Source: DASSUC01 sp035649895 (lineage in GTDB: Bacteria > Actinomycetota > Actinomycetes > Mycobacteriales > Micromonosporaceae). Taken from it: 46,110 nt of DNA. The notes beneath the pieces were generated by a model that made no database searches, had not been told where the DNA came from, and was given only the letters and a program-made list of their open reading frames with translations. How positions within the stretch are numbered: position 1 is the first letter of the stretch; the number at the start of each line of letters is the position of its first letter. Both the position numbers and the translations under genes were made by a program. Shown here one piece after another: positions 15,953 through 24,080 of this stretch. Location: the NCBI GenBank assembly GCA_035649895.1, contig DASRIS010000113.1:1-46110 (forward strand), given 5' to 3'.

Positions 15953-16453
15953 GTGTCAGACACCGCGACGTTCGACGCCTTCTACCGGGCCACCCGGCAG
16001 CGGCTCTTCGAGTGCGTGTACGCGCTCACCGGCAACGCGGCCGACGCCCAGGACGCGGTCCACGAGGCGTACGCCCGGGCGTGGCAGCGCTGGTCCTCGG
16101 TCGGCGGCTACGGCGACCCGGAGGCCTGGGTACGCACGGTCGCCCGGCGGGTCGCGGTCAGCCGGTGGCGGCGTACACGCAACCGGCTGACCGCGCACCG
16201 CCGGCACGGGCCGCCGCCGTCCCTGCCCGCTCCGGGTGACGAGCGGGTCGCCCTGCTGGCCGCGCTCGCCCGGCTGCCGGTCGACCAGCGGGTGGCGATC
16301 GTCCTGCACCACCTGTGCGACCTGCCGGTGGCGGCGGTGGCCGCGGAGACCGGGGTGCCCGTCGGCACCGTCAAGGCACGGCTGGCCCGTGGCCGCCGCG
16401 CGCTCGCCGCGCTGCTGCGCATCGAGATCCCGGAGGACTCCCATGTCTCTTGA
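15953..16453 (+). CDS. ECF sigma factor, SigE family
   Basis: A 166-residue ECF sigma factor. Region 2 spans residues 5-70 (FDAFYRATRQRLFECVYALTG, DAQDAVHEAYARAWQRW for core binding and -10 recognition). A basic linker follows, and region 4 spans residues 95-155 (LPVDQRVAIVLHHLCDLPVAAVAAETGVPVGTVKARLARGRRAL) with its helix-turn-helix. The length is typical and there are no extra domains. The downstream membrane protein overlaps its 3' end by 11 bases and is likely to control it. The GTG start has little upstream ribosome binding site and is the least certain part. Confidence 0.92.
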   Translation: MSDTATFDAFYRATRQRLFECVYALTGNAADAQDAVHEAYARAWQRWSSVGGYGDPEAWVRTVARRVAVSRWRRTRNRLTAHRRHGPPPSLPAPGDERVALLAALARLPVDQRVAIVLHHLCDLPVAAVAAETGVPVGTVKARLARGRRALAALLRIEIPEDSHVS

Positions 16454-17306
16454 CGAGATGTTCGGCCAGCTGCGCGGGCAGCAGCCACCGGCCCCGTTCG
16501 CCCCGGCCGAGCTGGTACGCCGGCGCGGACGGCAGCGCGCCCACCGGCAGGCGCTCGCGGCCGGAGCAGCCGTACTGGCCGTCGCGGGGACCGGCACCGG
16601 GCTGCTCGCCCTGCCCGACCGGCCGGGTGGGTCGGTCGGGCCGGGGCCGCTGGGCACCTCCGCCCCTGGTGGGCCGGCCGCCACCGCGTCGCCCAACCCG
16701 ACCGGGTCGCCGGGCGTCCCCGAACCGCCTGTCCCCACCGCGTCCAGATCGCCGTTCACACCGCCTCCTGTGCTCACCGCAGTGCCGGAGACCCTCCTGC
16801 TCCAGCGCGCCGACCTTGGTCCCGGCAGCTGGACCAGGTTCCAGCCGGAGGTGTTCGAAGGTCCGCAGCCGTGGACCTGGTCGGACGCGTGCAGCGGCTA
16901 CAAGTCCAGCGACTACCCGTCGCTGTCGTGGCAGGTCGATGTGCGGACGGTCGGGTACCGGACGGGGCAGGAGAGTGTGGTCGAGGTGGTCGAGCTCTAC
17001 CGGCTCGGGGCCGGCGCCGCCAACCTTGCCGACGTGGCTGCCGTGGTCGCGTTCTGCGCGGCGGCGACGCCACCGCCCGGCGTGGCGCCGAGCCGGTTCA
17101 CCATCGTCGGGGCCGAGATCGCCGGGGACGAGTCGCTGCTCGTGAAGCACGAGGCGTGGTACTACCAGGGCGAGACTCTCGCCCCGACCCCGTTCGTCAC
17201 CTATCTGGCGGTGGTACGCGTCGAAGACTTCGTCGCCACGGTACGGTCCCGGGACGAGGCGTACGTGCGTACCCTCGCCCTCAAGGCCGCCGCGCGGCTG
17301 GTGTGA
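16443..17306 (+). CDS. Membrane-anchored protein, candidate anti-sigma partner
   Basis: A 287-residue single-pass protein translationally coupled to the ECF sigma gene (11-base overlap; GGAGG before the ATG). Residues 1-35 are a short cytoplasmic tail, residues 36-58 form a membrane helix (LAAGAAVLAVAGTGTGLLALP), a Pro/Thr/Ser/Gly linker runs to about residue 110, and the extracellular domain has Trp/Tyr-rich segments (SWTRFQPEVFE, WTWSDACSGYKSSDYPSLSW, AWYYQGE) with two cysteines. The cytoplasmic tail contains no HxxxCxxC zinc anti-sigma motif. Assignment as anti-sigma is from position; it may instead be a target or sensor. Similar coupled pairs are common in actinobacteria. Confidence 0.72.
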   Translation: MSLDEMFGQLRGQQPPAPFAPAELVRRRGRQRAHRQALAAGAAVLAVAGTGTGLLALPDRPGGSVGPGPLGTSAPGGPAATASPNPTGSPGVPEPPVPTASRSPFTPPPVLTAVPETLLLQRADLGPGSWTRFQPEVFEGPQPWTWSDACSGYKSSDYPSLSWQVDVRTVGYRTGQESVVEVVELYRLGAGAANLADVAAVVAFCAAATPPPGVAPSRFTIVGAEIAGDESLLVKHEAWYYQGETLAPTPFVTYLAVVRVEDFVATVRSRDEAYVRTLALKAAARLV

Positions 17307-17388
17307 CCTCCCTGCGCTGGACTGCGGCGGTCCGAGGGTCGGGGTCCGGGGCCAGGTCAGCGGTGAGGGGCGCCTGCGCGCGTGGGGA

Positions 17389-19071
17389 TCAGCTCAGGCC
17401 CACGGCCGGACCCGGGTCGTGCCGGCGGGGTGGTGGTGCCTGCACGACCGGCCGGACTCCTTTACGGGTCTCCCAAGGGTTGTCGGGATCGGGCTGCCGA
17501 CCCGCAGGCTCCTCCCGCCGCGGTTGGCCGGGCTCGCCGGTGGATATCGAGACCAGATGCCCGTCGGGCGTGCGGAACGTACCGGGTCCGGTCGCCGCGG
17601 TTCCGCCCCCAGCACCGGCGCCAGGTCCACGCTGGTGGGCCACGACCGCTCCACCTGGGTCGCCTCGGTGCTGGTGGGTCGTGCCCGCTCCGCCGGTGTC
17701 GCTGGCCTGCTGGCGACCCCAGACGACGCCACCGGCCGGGGTACCTGCCTGATGAACGCCCCAGGCGGCGATGTGGGAGGCACCTGGGCGGTTCCCGCTG
17801 CTCGGGGCGGCGGTGTTCGTCTCGCCGAGCACCCCGCCGACCGGGTTCGCCCGCTGGACCGGCCGGTGCCCGCCGGGCTGGGCCAGCCCGATGCCGGGTG
17901 GCCCGCCGATCACCCCGCCGGCCGGCATCGGTCGGGCGCCGTGACCAGGCCGGTCGGCGCCCGGATGCCCGGGTGAGACAGTGCCTGGGTGACCGGCTAG
18001 GGGAGCACCTGGATGACCAGGCGGAGCACCCGGCCGGGCGCCACCGTCAGGTGCCGGCGCGGCCGTACCTCCGCCTGGCGACCGTCCGGGGCCCCCAGGC
18101 GATGGCGCGCCCGGGACCGGGCCGATCACCCCAGGAACCCGGCCGCCGGTGGCAGGCGCTGGCCGCGCGGTCCGTGGCGCGGGCGCGGACCGCGAGAGTG
18201 GGGCCAGTGGCAGCGGCGGTGGCGGATGCGCAGGCGGTGTGCGAGTGCCGGGAACCGGCGGCGACCCGGATGCGCGGGCCACGCTGGAGCGGAGGCCGGC
18301 GGGCGCGACCTGGGGTCCAGACCGCACCGGTGGACCAGTTGGTCCCGGCGCTGCTGGGCGCGCCACGCCGGGGGCGGTCCGGACCGCCGGGGGAGACGGG
18401 ACCGCCGCGGGAGCCGGGACCACTGGAGGGATGGCGGGCGGCACCAGGCGCTGGCCGCGGCGTGACGGGACAGCCGCCGCGCCATCCTCGGCCAGGCTCG
18501 GTGCCGTGTACGCTGGCGGCGTGACCATCAGGTAGCTCGCCGCGGCGAGCGCCCCGCTCAGCTCCACCATCAGCCCGCGGGCCTGCTGTGCCAGCTCCTC
18601 CTGCCGGCCGGGCGGGACCGGGGCGGGACCGGGCGACGGAACCGGCGTGCCAGCGGCCGGCGGCCGGTACGCGGCGAGCCGCTCCTCGTTGGCGAGCCAC
18701 TCCTCGTACACCGGGCGCAGCCTGTTCCGCGTGGTGTCGATGGTGGCGGTGACCACCGAGACCGTGGTGTGGTTCGCCGCCGCCGCGTCGTACGTCGACT
18801 GCACCGACGAGATCATCTCGTCCATCCGGGCCAGGTAGGCCTGGGCCGCCTCGCTGCGCTCCGGCGGCCAGGTCACCGCGATCCACTCCCGGTAGTCCCG
18901 CATCCGTCGCAGGTGGGCCGAGGTGAGCTGGTACGCCTTCCGCCAGCCGTCCACATGCGTCCACTGTGGATCAGTCGGGTAGCCGGCGAGCACCGACCAG
19001 ATCTGCGCTACGTCCATCCTGGACCAGTCGGTGTAGCCGCCGCCGCCGCCCTCCGCCACGGAGTGGGGCAT
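17389..19071 (-). CDS. WXG100/PPE-like helical protein with long Pro/Gly-rich tail
   Basis: A 560-residue protein. Residues 1-170 are helical and contain VAQIWSVLAGYP, VDGWRKAYQLTSAHLRRMRDYREW, and WPPERSEAAQAYLARMDEMISSVQSTYDAAA, a W-x-x-x-S-x-A pattern like the helix-hairpin of WXG100/PPE substrates of type VII secretion. Residues 170-560 are low-complexity Pro/Gly/Ala with HPG repeats near the middle, probably disordered. There is no signal peptide. It follows the 122-residue gene with a TGATG stop-start overlap, so the two are co-translated. The assignment as a type VII substrate is inferred; no secretion ATPase is in the window. Confidence 0.72.
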   Translation of the reverse strand: MPHSVAEGGGGGYTDWSRMDVAQIWSVLAGYPTDPQWTHVDGWRKAYQLTSAHLRRMRDYREWIAVTWPPERSEAAQAYLARMDEMISSVQSTYDAAAANHTTVSVVTATIDTTRNRLRPVYEEWLANEERLAAYRPPAAGTPVPSPGPAPVPPGRQEELAQQARGLMVELSGALAAASYLMVTPPAYTAPSLAEDGAAAVPSRRGQRLVPPAIPPVVPAPAAVPSPPAVRTAPGVARPAAPGPTGPPVRSGPQVAPAGLRSSVARASGSPPVPGTRTPPAHPPPPLPLAPLSRSAPAPRTARPAPATGGRVPGVIGPVPGAPSPGGPGRSPGGGTAAPAPDGGARPGAPPGHPGAPLAGHPGTVSPGHPGADRPGHGARPMPAGGVIGGPPGIGLAQPGGHRPVQRANPVGGVLGETNTAAPSSGNRPGASHIAAWGVHQAGTPAGGVVWGRQQASDTGGAGTTHQHRGDPGGAVVAHQRGPGAGAGGGTAATGPGTFRTPDGHLVSISTGEPGQPRREEPAGRQPDPDNPWETRKGVRPVVQAPPPRRHDPGPAVGLS

Positions 19072-19439
19072 CAGGCGACATCCTCGGCCCGGCCGGCGGC
19101 GAGCCGGTCCGCGTCGCCGTACCGCTGGCTGGCCACCTCGGCGCCGGCGGCGAGCGCTCCCGTGGCGTTGCCGTGCTCGGCGAGCAGCGCGGTGAGGACC
19201 TGCTGGCTCTCGCGGTGCCGGGTCAGGAACTCCAGCAGCTCGACGAAGCCGGTGGCCGGCGCCGCCGCCGGCACCGTCATGTCGGCGTCAACCAGGTCAC
19301 GTTCGGGCAGGAAGCCCTCTGCCAGCTCGGCGCGCAGCGCCGCCGCGACGCCCGCCATGCCCGCGTGGTCGGCCCCGATCGACAGGTGGTCGTAGGCCGG
19401 CCGCCACACCGGCGCGGCGTCGTCCCGCCAGAGCTCCAA
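19071..19439 (-). CDS. Small helical protein, EspC/WXG100-like
   Basis: A 122-residue all-helical protein without signal peptide. The N-terminus has ELWRDDAAPVWRPAYDHL, the middle is Ala-rich helix, and the end carries ALAAGAEVASQRYGDADRLAAG. YGDAD fits the Y-x-x-x-D/E export motif of type VII secretion substrates, placed near the C-terminus as in ESX-associated proteins. The TTG start is preceded by GGGAGG at a short 4-nt spacing. Its stop overlaps the start of the Pro-rich partner (TGATG). The pairing of a small YxxxD protein with a larger PPE-like one mimics ESX partner pairs, but identity is not proven. Confidence 0.65.
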   Translation of the reverse strand: MELWRDDAAPVWRPAYDHLSIGADHAGMAGVAAALRAELAEGFLPERDLVDADMTVPAAAPATGFVELLEFLTRHRESQQVLTALLAEHGNATGALAAGAEVASQRYGDADRLAAGRAEDVA

Positions 19440-19481
19440 GGTGCCTCCCAGGTGAACGGGCGCGTCAGGGGTGTGGAGGGG

Positions 19482-19715
19482 TCAGCCCGGCAGCCCGGAG
19501 GCCCGCCACGCGCCCGGCCCGGGCCGGGCGCCGGTCCGCAGGCTGCGCCCTCCGGCCAGGCCACTGGCCCACCAGCGGGAGACCCGCGCGGGCACCGGCG
19601 GGGACACCCCCCGCCGCCGCAGCAGAAGTACGCCGACCAGCGCCGCGACCTCCTCCGCGGTCGGCGTGCCCCGCTCGATACGGATCACCGGTTCGGTATC
19701 TTGTCCGTTCCGCAA
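19482..19715 (-). CDS. accE: Acyl-CoA carboxylase epsilon subunit
   Basis: A 77-residue protein of the AccE/PccE family, which stabilises and stimulates the alpha-beta carboxylase complex in actinobacteria. Landmarks are VIRIERGTPTAEEVAALVGVLLL near the start and the C-terminal tail with Trp, LRTGARPGPGAWRASGLP, the family signature. The TTG start is chosen because GGAGG lies 9 nt upstream and the family start is just before this strand; TATGCT (19754-19749) is a likely -10 box. The gene is unlinked from its usual beta-subunit neighbour, which starts about 22 kb away at 41647. It is small and easily missed. Confidence 0.85.
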   Translation of the reverse strand: MRNGQDTEPVIRIERGTPTAEEVAALVGVLLLRRRGVSPPVPARVSRWWASGLAGGRSLRTGARPGPGAWRASGLPG

Positions 19716-19748
19716 CGCCTCGACCCTCCGGACGAATAGACAGAGCCG

Positions 19749-19756
19749 AGCATACT
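19749..19756. promoter_or_regulatory. Overlapping divergent -10 boxes
   Basis: AGCATACT reads as TATGCT on the minus strand (19754-19749, toward accE) and CATACT on the plus strand (19751-19756, toward the gene at 19763). The two polymerases would compete for the same site. Confidence 0.5.
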
Positions 19757-19762
19757 GGGCTG

Positions 19763-21973
19763 GTGGCCGGCAGCGCGCTGGGTGCACTGCGGGGCGGCGC
19801 CGTTCTCGGTGCGGTCCTCGGGCTCGCCATGGCGGCTCCGGCGGCAGCGACCTCGGCGGGGACAGCAACCTCGGCGGGGGCAGCGGCTCCGGTGACGCCA
19901 GCGGCAGCGGCTCCGGCCGCGCCGACCCGGGCCACCGACCCGGAGCCTGCCTCGTCCCCCGCGCCGATCGCCTTCACGGTCACCCTGGCGGCCCGGCTCT
20001 GCGACTCGTACGCGCAGGTCATGGCCAACCGGGTCCGCGGCGACGCGCAGGAGAGCCTGGCCCGGCCCGGCCTGGACAGCGTCTACCGGCCCGGCCAGCC
20101 GGTGGACCCGGCGGTGGAGGCCGCGGCGTCCGCGGCCTGCCGCCCGCTGCCCGGCTGGCGCTTCACGTTCGGCGACGGCCACACCCGGCCCGGGCTGTTC
20201 AGCGTGGTCAAGGGGGTCAACGGGGGCGCCGGGCCGACCGCCGCCGGCACGCCGCTGCTGGACCAGCTCGGCAACCCGACCGAGCACCAGCTGGCCGGCG
20301 CGGTCACGGTGACGCTCACCGAGCGCCAGGCACAGCTGGCCCACCAGCACCGGCTGTGGGTCCAGGGCGGGCGGGTCGACAACCCGGCCGGCTCGTACGG
20401 CTTCGGCGCGCTGCGCTGCGCGGTCGACAACGGCAACGGCAACAACGTGGAGTGGGTGGGCTTCCCCGCCGGCACCCGGCACGTGTTCTGCTTCGCCTAC
20501 TACGTGCGCTCCCCGCCGGGCGCCGCCGCGCTGGTGGTACGGCAGGAGGTCACGCGCCGGCTGGGCGTGCCGCAGCGGTTCCCGTTCACCTCTGACGCGT
20601 CGTACCGGCCGGGCGGGCTGTTCACCCTGACCACGGCCGGGGACCCGGTCTCGGCCACGTTCGTGCGGGCGGCCGGCGGGCCGTACCCGGTCACCGCCCG
20701 GCTGCCCGAGGGGTGGCGGCTGGCGTCGGTGACCTGCGCGTCGCGCTCCGGGCAGAGCTCGGCGGCCGTCAGCGAGGCCACCGCCACCGTGACCCTGGCC
20801 GCTGGCGACCTGATGACCTGCACCTACACGGCCGAGCCGCCGGGCGCGGGCGCCGGCGCGCTGACCCTGCGGGCGGTCACCTCGGGCGCGGTCGGCGCGG
20901 TGGCCTTTGCGGTGTCGGGGGCGGCCGGCACCCGCCGGCAGGCCGCCACCACCGCCGCCGAGGACTCCGCGACGGTGGCGAGCGGCGACGACCTGGCCGG
21001 GCTACCCGCCGGCGGGTACGCCGTGACGGTCACCCCGCCCAGCGGCGCCGGCCGGTGGGGGCTGTCCGCCGTGGTCTGCGACGGCGAGCGGGTGGCCGCG
21101 GACGGGTGGACGGTCAACGTGCCCATCGCCGACGGCCAGCGCCGCGACTGCGTCGCCCACCTGACCCACCGGCCGGCCGCGCTCACCCTGCGCCTGGCGA
21201 CGCTCGGCGGCACGGCCGGCGGTGGGTTCACGGTCACCCCCGCGCCGTCGCCGGTGGCAGGGGCCGGGGACGGCTGGCCGGCGAACGCCACGACGAGCGC
21301 GTCCGGGCCGCCGGTCGCCGCTGGTGGCAGCGTCCCGCAGGAGCTGCCGTTCGGGTCGTACACGGTGGTCTCGACGCCCCCGGCCACGACGGCGGCCGGC
21401 AGCTGGCGCCTGACCGGGCTCTCCTGCGCCCCGGGGACCGGCCGCTCCGACGCCGATGGCGTGCTGACCGTGGAGCTGACCGAGACGGTGCCGCAGGCGG
21501 TGTGCACCGCCACCTACGAGCTCCAGCCGGCGGTGACGCTGCAGGTGGAGGCCAGAGCCGAGGGCACGCTGGAGGCGCGGACCGGTGCCCTGGTCCTGGA
21601 GGTGTCCTGCGCGGACGGGGCGACCGGCCGGGTCGTGCTGCCCGCCACCTCGACCGGCCCGGTGGCGCTGCCGAAGGCGCTGAGCTTCCCGGCGCCGACC
21701 ACGTGCACCGTGACCGGGGCCGACAGCGGCGGGCCGGCCACCCTGTCCGCGTCCATGGAGGACGGGCCGCTCCAGCTGCCTGGCACCGTGCAGATCGGCA
21801 CGCGGCCGGTGACCGTGACGGTCGTCGCCGCGTACGGCGAGGCCGCCGCCTCCCCGCCACCCCTGGAGCAGCAGGTGGCTCGGCTGCTGCCGATCGCGGC
21901 GATCGGGGTCGGCCTGGTCGGCATCGGCGCGTTGGTGCTGCTCGTGGTGCTTGCCCACCGCGGCGGCCGCTGA
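19763..21973 (+). CDS. Secreted surface protein with repeated Ig/prealbumin-like domains and C-terminal anchor
   Basis: A 736-residue protein. Residues 8-29 form a signal peptide (LRGGAVLGAVLGLAMAAPAAA), followed by an Ala/Pro linker. A globular part from 70 to 300 has VTLAARLCDSYAQVMANRVRGDAQESL and several cysteines. The rest consists of beta-rich repeats, each with a LTLR(A/L)-T-x-G start and a strand ending in C-x-x-x (FTLTTAGDP, TLRAVTSGAVG, TLRLATLGGTAGG), like DUF5979/SpaA-type stalk domains. A membrane helix (LLPIAAIGVGLVGIGALVLLVVLA) with a final HRGGR is the anchor; there is no LPXTG motif. GTG start is 6 nt after CATACT. It precedes the Ser/Thr kinase gene in the same direction. 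Function unknown; an adhesive or stalk role is inferred. Confidence 0.78.
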   Translation: MAGSALGALRGGAVLGAVLGLAMAAPAAATSAGTATSAGAAAPVTPAAAAPAAPTRATDPEPASSPAPIAFTVTLAARLCDSYAQVMANRVRGDAQESLARPGLDSVYRPGQPVDPAVEAAASAACRPLPGWRFTFGDGHTRPGLFSVVKGVNGGAGPTAAGTPLLDQLGNPTEHQLAGAVTVTLTERQAQLAHQHRLWVQGGRVDNPAGSYGFGALRCAVDNGNGNNVEWVGFPAGTRHVFCFAYYVRSPPGAAALVVRQEVTRRLGVPQRFPFTSDASYRPGGLFTLTTAGDPVSATFVRAAGGPYPVTARLPEGWRLASVTCASRSGQSSAAVSEATATVTLAAGDLMTCTYTAEPPGAGAGALTLRAVTSGAVGAVAFAVSGAAGTRRQAATTAAEDSATVASGDDLAGLPAGGYAVTVTPPSGAGRWGLSAVVCDGERVAADGWTVNVPIADGQRRDCVAHLTHRPAALTLRLATLGGTAGGGFTVTPAPSPVAGAGDGWPANATTSASGPPVAAGGSVPQELPFGSYTVVSTPPATTAAGSWRLTGLSCAPGTGRSDADGVLTVELTETVPQAVCTATYELQPAVTLQVEARAEGTLEARTGALVLEVSCADGATGRVVLPATSTGPVALPKALSFPAPTTCTVTGADSGGPATLSASMEDGPLQLPGTVQIGTRPVTVTVVAAYGEAAASPPPLEQQVARLLPIAAIGVGLVGIGALVLLVVLAHRGGR

Positions 21974-22068
21974 CGCCACGCCGCCCGCTCTGCCCGGAGC
22001 CCGTGAGGACTGCCTCATGCCGGTCCGTTGCCGCATGATCCGGCCCAAGGTCGGGTAACGAGGTTCCG

Positions 22069-23979
22069 ATGACTGGCACACAGACCCTCGTCGCCGGGCG
22101 CTATCGACTGGTGGAGCCCCTGGGCCGCGGCGGTATGGGCACGGTCTGGCTGGCCCGCGACGAGATCCTGCACCGGGACGTCGCGGTCAAGGAGGTCGTG
22201 CCGCCGCCGGGCCTGACCCAGCAGGAGCAGGAGGACCTACGCCGCCGCACGCTGCGGGAGGCGCGGGCCGCCGCCCGCCTCAACCATCCCAACGTGGTAC
22301 GTATGTACGACGTCGTGGACAGCCCGGGCGCGCCGTGGATCGTGATGGAGTACGTGCAGGGCCGGTCGTTACAGCAGGTCATCGTGGAGGACGGCCCGGT
22401 CCCGCCGGCGCGGGCGGCGCGGATCGGGCTCGACGTGCTCGCCGCGCTGCAGGCCTCCCACGCGGTCGGCGTGGAGCACCGCGACGTCAAGCCCAGCAAC
22501 GTGCTGCTGGCCCAGGACGGCCGGGTGGTGCTGACCGACTTCGGCCTGGCCACGGCGCCCGGCGAGGCGACGGTGACCCGGCCCGGCCTGGTGCTGGGCT
22601 CGCCCGCATACATCTCCCCGGAGCGGGCCCGCGGCGAGAACGGCGGACCCGAGTCGGACCTGTGGTCGCTCGGTGCCACGCTCTACGCGGCGGTGGAGGG
22701 CAAGTCCCCGTTCGACCGGTCGTCACCGATGGCCACCCTGACCGCGCTCGCCACCGAGGACCCCCCGCCGCCGAAGCGGGCCGGCCGGCTGCGCCGGGTG
22801 CTCGACGGCCTGCTACGCAAGGACCCGGCCGAGCGGATGAGCGCCGCTGAGGTCGAGCGGCTGCTGCGCAAGGTGGCCGGCAGCGACCGGCCCTCGGCGT
22901 TGACCCAGGCGTTCCGCCGCACCACCGCGCCGGCCGGGCGCCCGTCGCCGGCCGCTGCCGCCCAGTCCTCGGCCAGCTCGGCCGTCGTGGCCGTACGGCC
23001 ACCAGCTGTCCTACCCGCTCCAGCAGGGGGCGGAGCTGCCCTACCCGGCTTGGCCGCCTCCGCGGCGGCACCACGCGTGCTGCCGGGGTCGGGGTCGGCC
23101 ACCGAGACGGTGCCGCGGCGGGAGCTGCCGGAGGTGCCGCGGCTGCCCGAGCACCCGTCGATCGGGCGGGCGCCCGTCCCGGTCCGACCGGTTCCGGAGG
23201 AGGAGCCCGACACCGCCGACCGGAACAGCCACCGGATCCGGCTGGCGATCGCCGTACTGGCGCTTCTGGCGCTCGGGCTGGCTGCCTTGGCCCTGTTGGG
23301 GCCGGAAGGGCAGCTCCCCGGTGGCGGAACCGCTGACCCGCGCGGCGGGTCGGAGCCGGCCACCTCACCAGCCTCGCAGCCGACGCCAGACCCGGGCGCG
23401 GGCACGGACCCGGCGACCGGGCCCACGGCCGGGCCGACGACCGCCGCCCCACCGGCCGGGCAGCCGCCCGCCGGTGCTCCCGCGACCCGCCCGCCTGCGC
23501 AGGTGCCGGCGCCCACCCCCGGCTCGGGTGGCTTCACCCCGCCCGCCGGCTGGCGGATCTACCGCGACTCGACCGGTTTCTCGGTAGCGGTGCCGTCGAA
23601 CTGGACCGTCTCGCGCCGCGGCACGATCGTCTACTTCGACCAGCCTGACGGCAGCCGGCTGCTCGGGATCGACATCACCGACGAGCCCAAGTTCAACCCG
23701 GTGGCGGACTGGGAGGCCCAGGAGGACTACCGGGTCGCGCGCGGCGACTTCCCCGACTACGAACGCATCAAGATCGTTGAATGCAACTTCTTCCGGGCCT
23801 GTGCCGACTGGGAGTTCCGCTACACCCGCAACGGCGTACGGATGCACGTGAACAACCGCGGGTTCGTGGTGTCGGACACCCGGGCGCACGGCATCTGGTG
23901 GTCCACGACCGACGCGGACTGGGCGGCGAGCTTGGCGTACCTGGATGTGGTCTTCCGCAGCTTCCGCCCCGCGCCGTAG
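22069..23979 (+). CDS. Membrane Ser/Thr protein kinase (PknB-like)
   Basis: A 636-residue Hanks-type kinase. The cytoplasmic domain spans 1-280: GRGGMG loop (residues 19-24), Lys41 in VAVKEV, HRDVKPSN with Asp139, DFG at 157-159, and SPAYISPERA in the activation segment (SPE rather than APE). A Pro/Ala/Ser juxtamembrane linker follows, then a single membrane helix near residues 388-411, another Pro/Thr-rich linker, and an extracellular domain from about 505 (GWRIYRDSTGFSVAVPSNW to FRSF). That domain is the kind of ligand-sensing domain found at the end of actinobacterial kinases; it lacks PASTA repeats. Start ATG is preceded by GAGG. It sits after the surface protein and before the tricorn gene, in the same orientation; its targets are unknown. 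Confidence 0.93.
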   Translation: MTGTQTLVAGRYRLVEPLGRGGMGTVWLARDEILHRDVAVKEVVPPPGLTQQEQEDLRRRTLREARAAARLNHPNVVRMYDVVDSPGAPWIVMEYVQGRSLQQVIVEDGPVPPARAARIGLDVLAALQASHAVGVEHRDVKPSNVLLAQDGRVVLTDFGLATAPGEATVTRPGLVLGSPAYISPERARGENGGPESDLWSLGATLYAAVEGKSPFDRSSPMATLTALATEDPPPPKRAGRLRRVLDGLLRKDPAERMSAAEVERLLRKVAGSDRPSALTQAFRRTTAPAGRPSPAAAAQSSASSAVVAVRPPAVLPAPAGGGAALPGLAASAAAPRVLPGSGSATETVPRRELPEVPRLPEHPSIGRAPVPVRPVPEEEPDTADRNSHRIRLAIAVLALLALGLAALALLGPEGQLPGGGTADPRGGSEPATSPASQPTPDPGAGTDPATGPTAGPTTAAPPAGQPPAGAPATRPPAQVPAPTPGSGGFTPPAGWRIYRDSTGFSVAVPSNWTVSRRGTIVYFDQPDGSRLLGIDITDEPKFNPVADWEAQEDYRVARGDFPDYERIKIVECNFFRACADWEFRYTRNGVRMHVNNRGFVVSDTRAHGIWWSTTDADWAASLAYLDVVFRSFRPAP

Positions 23980-24080
23980 CGGCTGCACCAGGTGACATCT
24001 CCCAGCTACCGGCGACCGCGCACCAGGTCGCCGATGACCGGCAAACGCCAGCTCCGGCGGCCTACGGATAAGGTCGGCGC

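Noticed and set aside
17900..18500. Repetitive HPG/PGG-coding DNA considered as a CRISPR or satellite array
   Set aside because: The repeats are irregular, codon-phased and explained by a Pro/Gly-rich protein tail; no constant repeat/variable spacer pattern exists anywhere in the window.
17382..18524. Long plus-strand frame opposite the Pro/Gly-rich protein
   Set aside because: The translation is an Arg/Gly-rich shadow of a GC-skewed low-complexity gene; no ribosome binding site or homology is visible.
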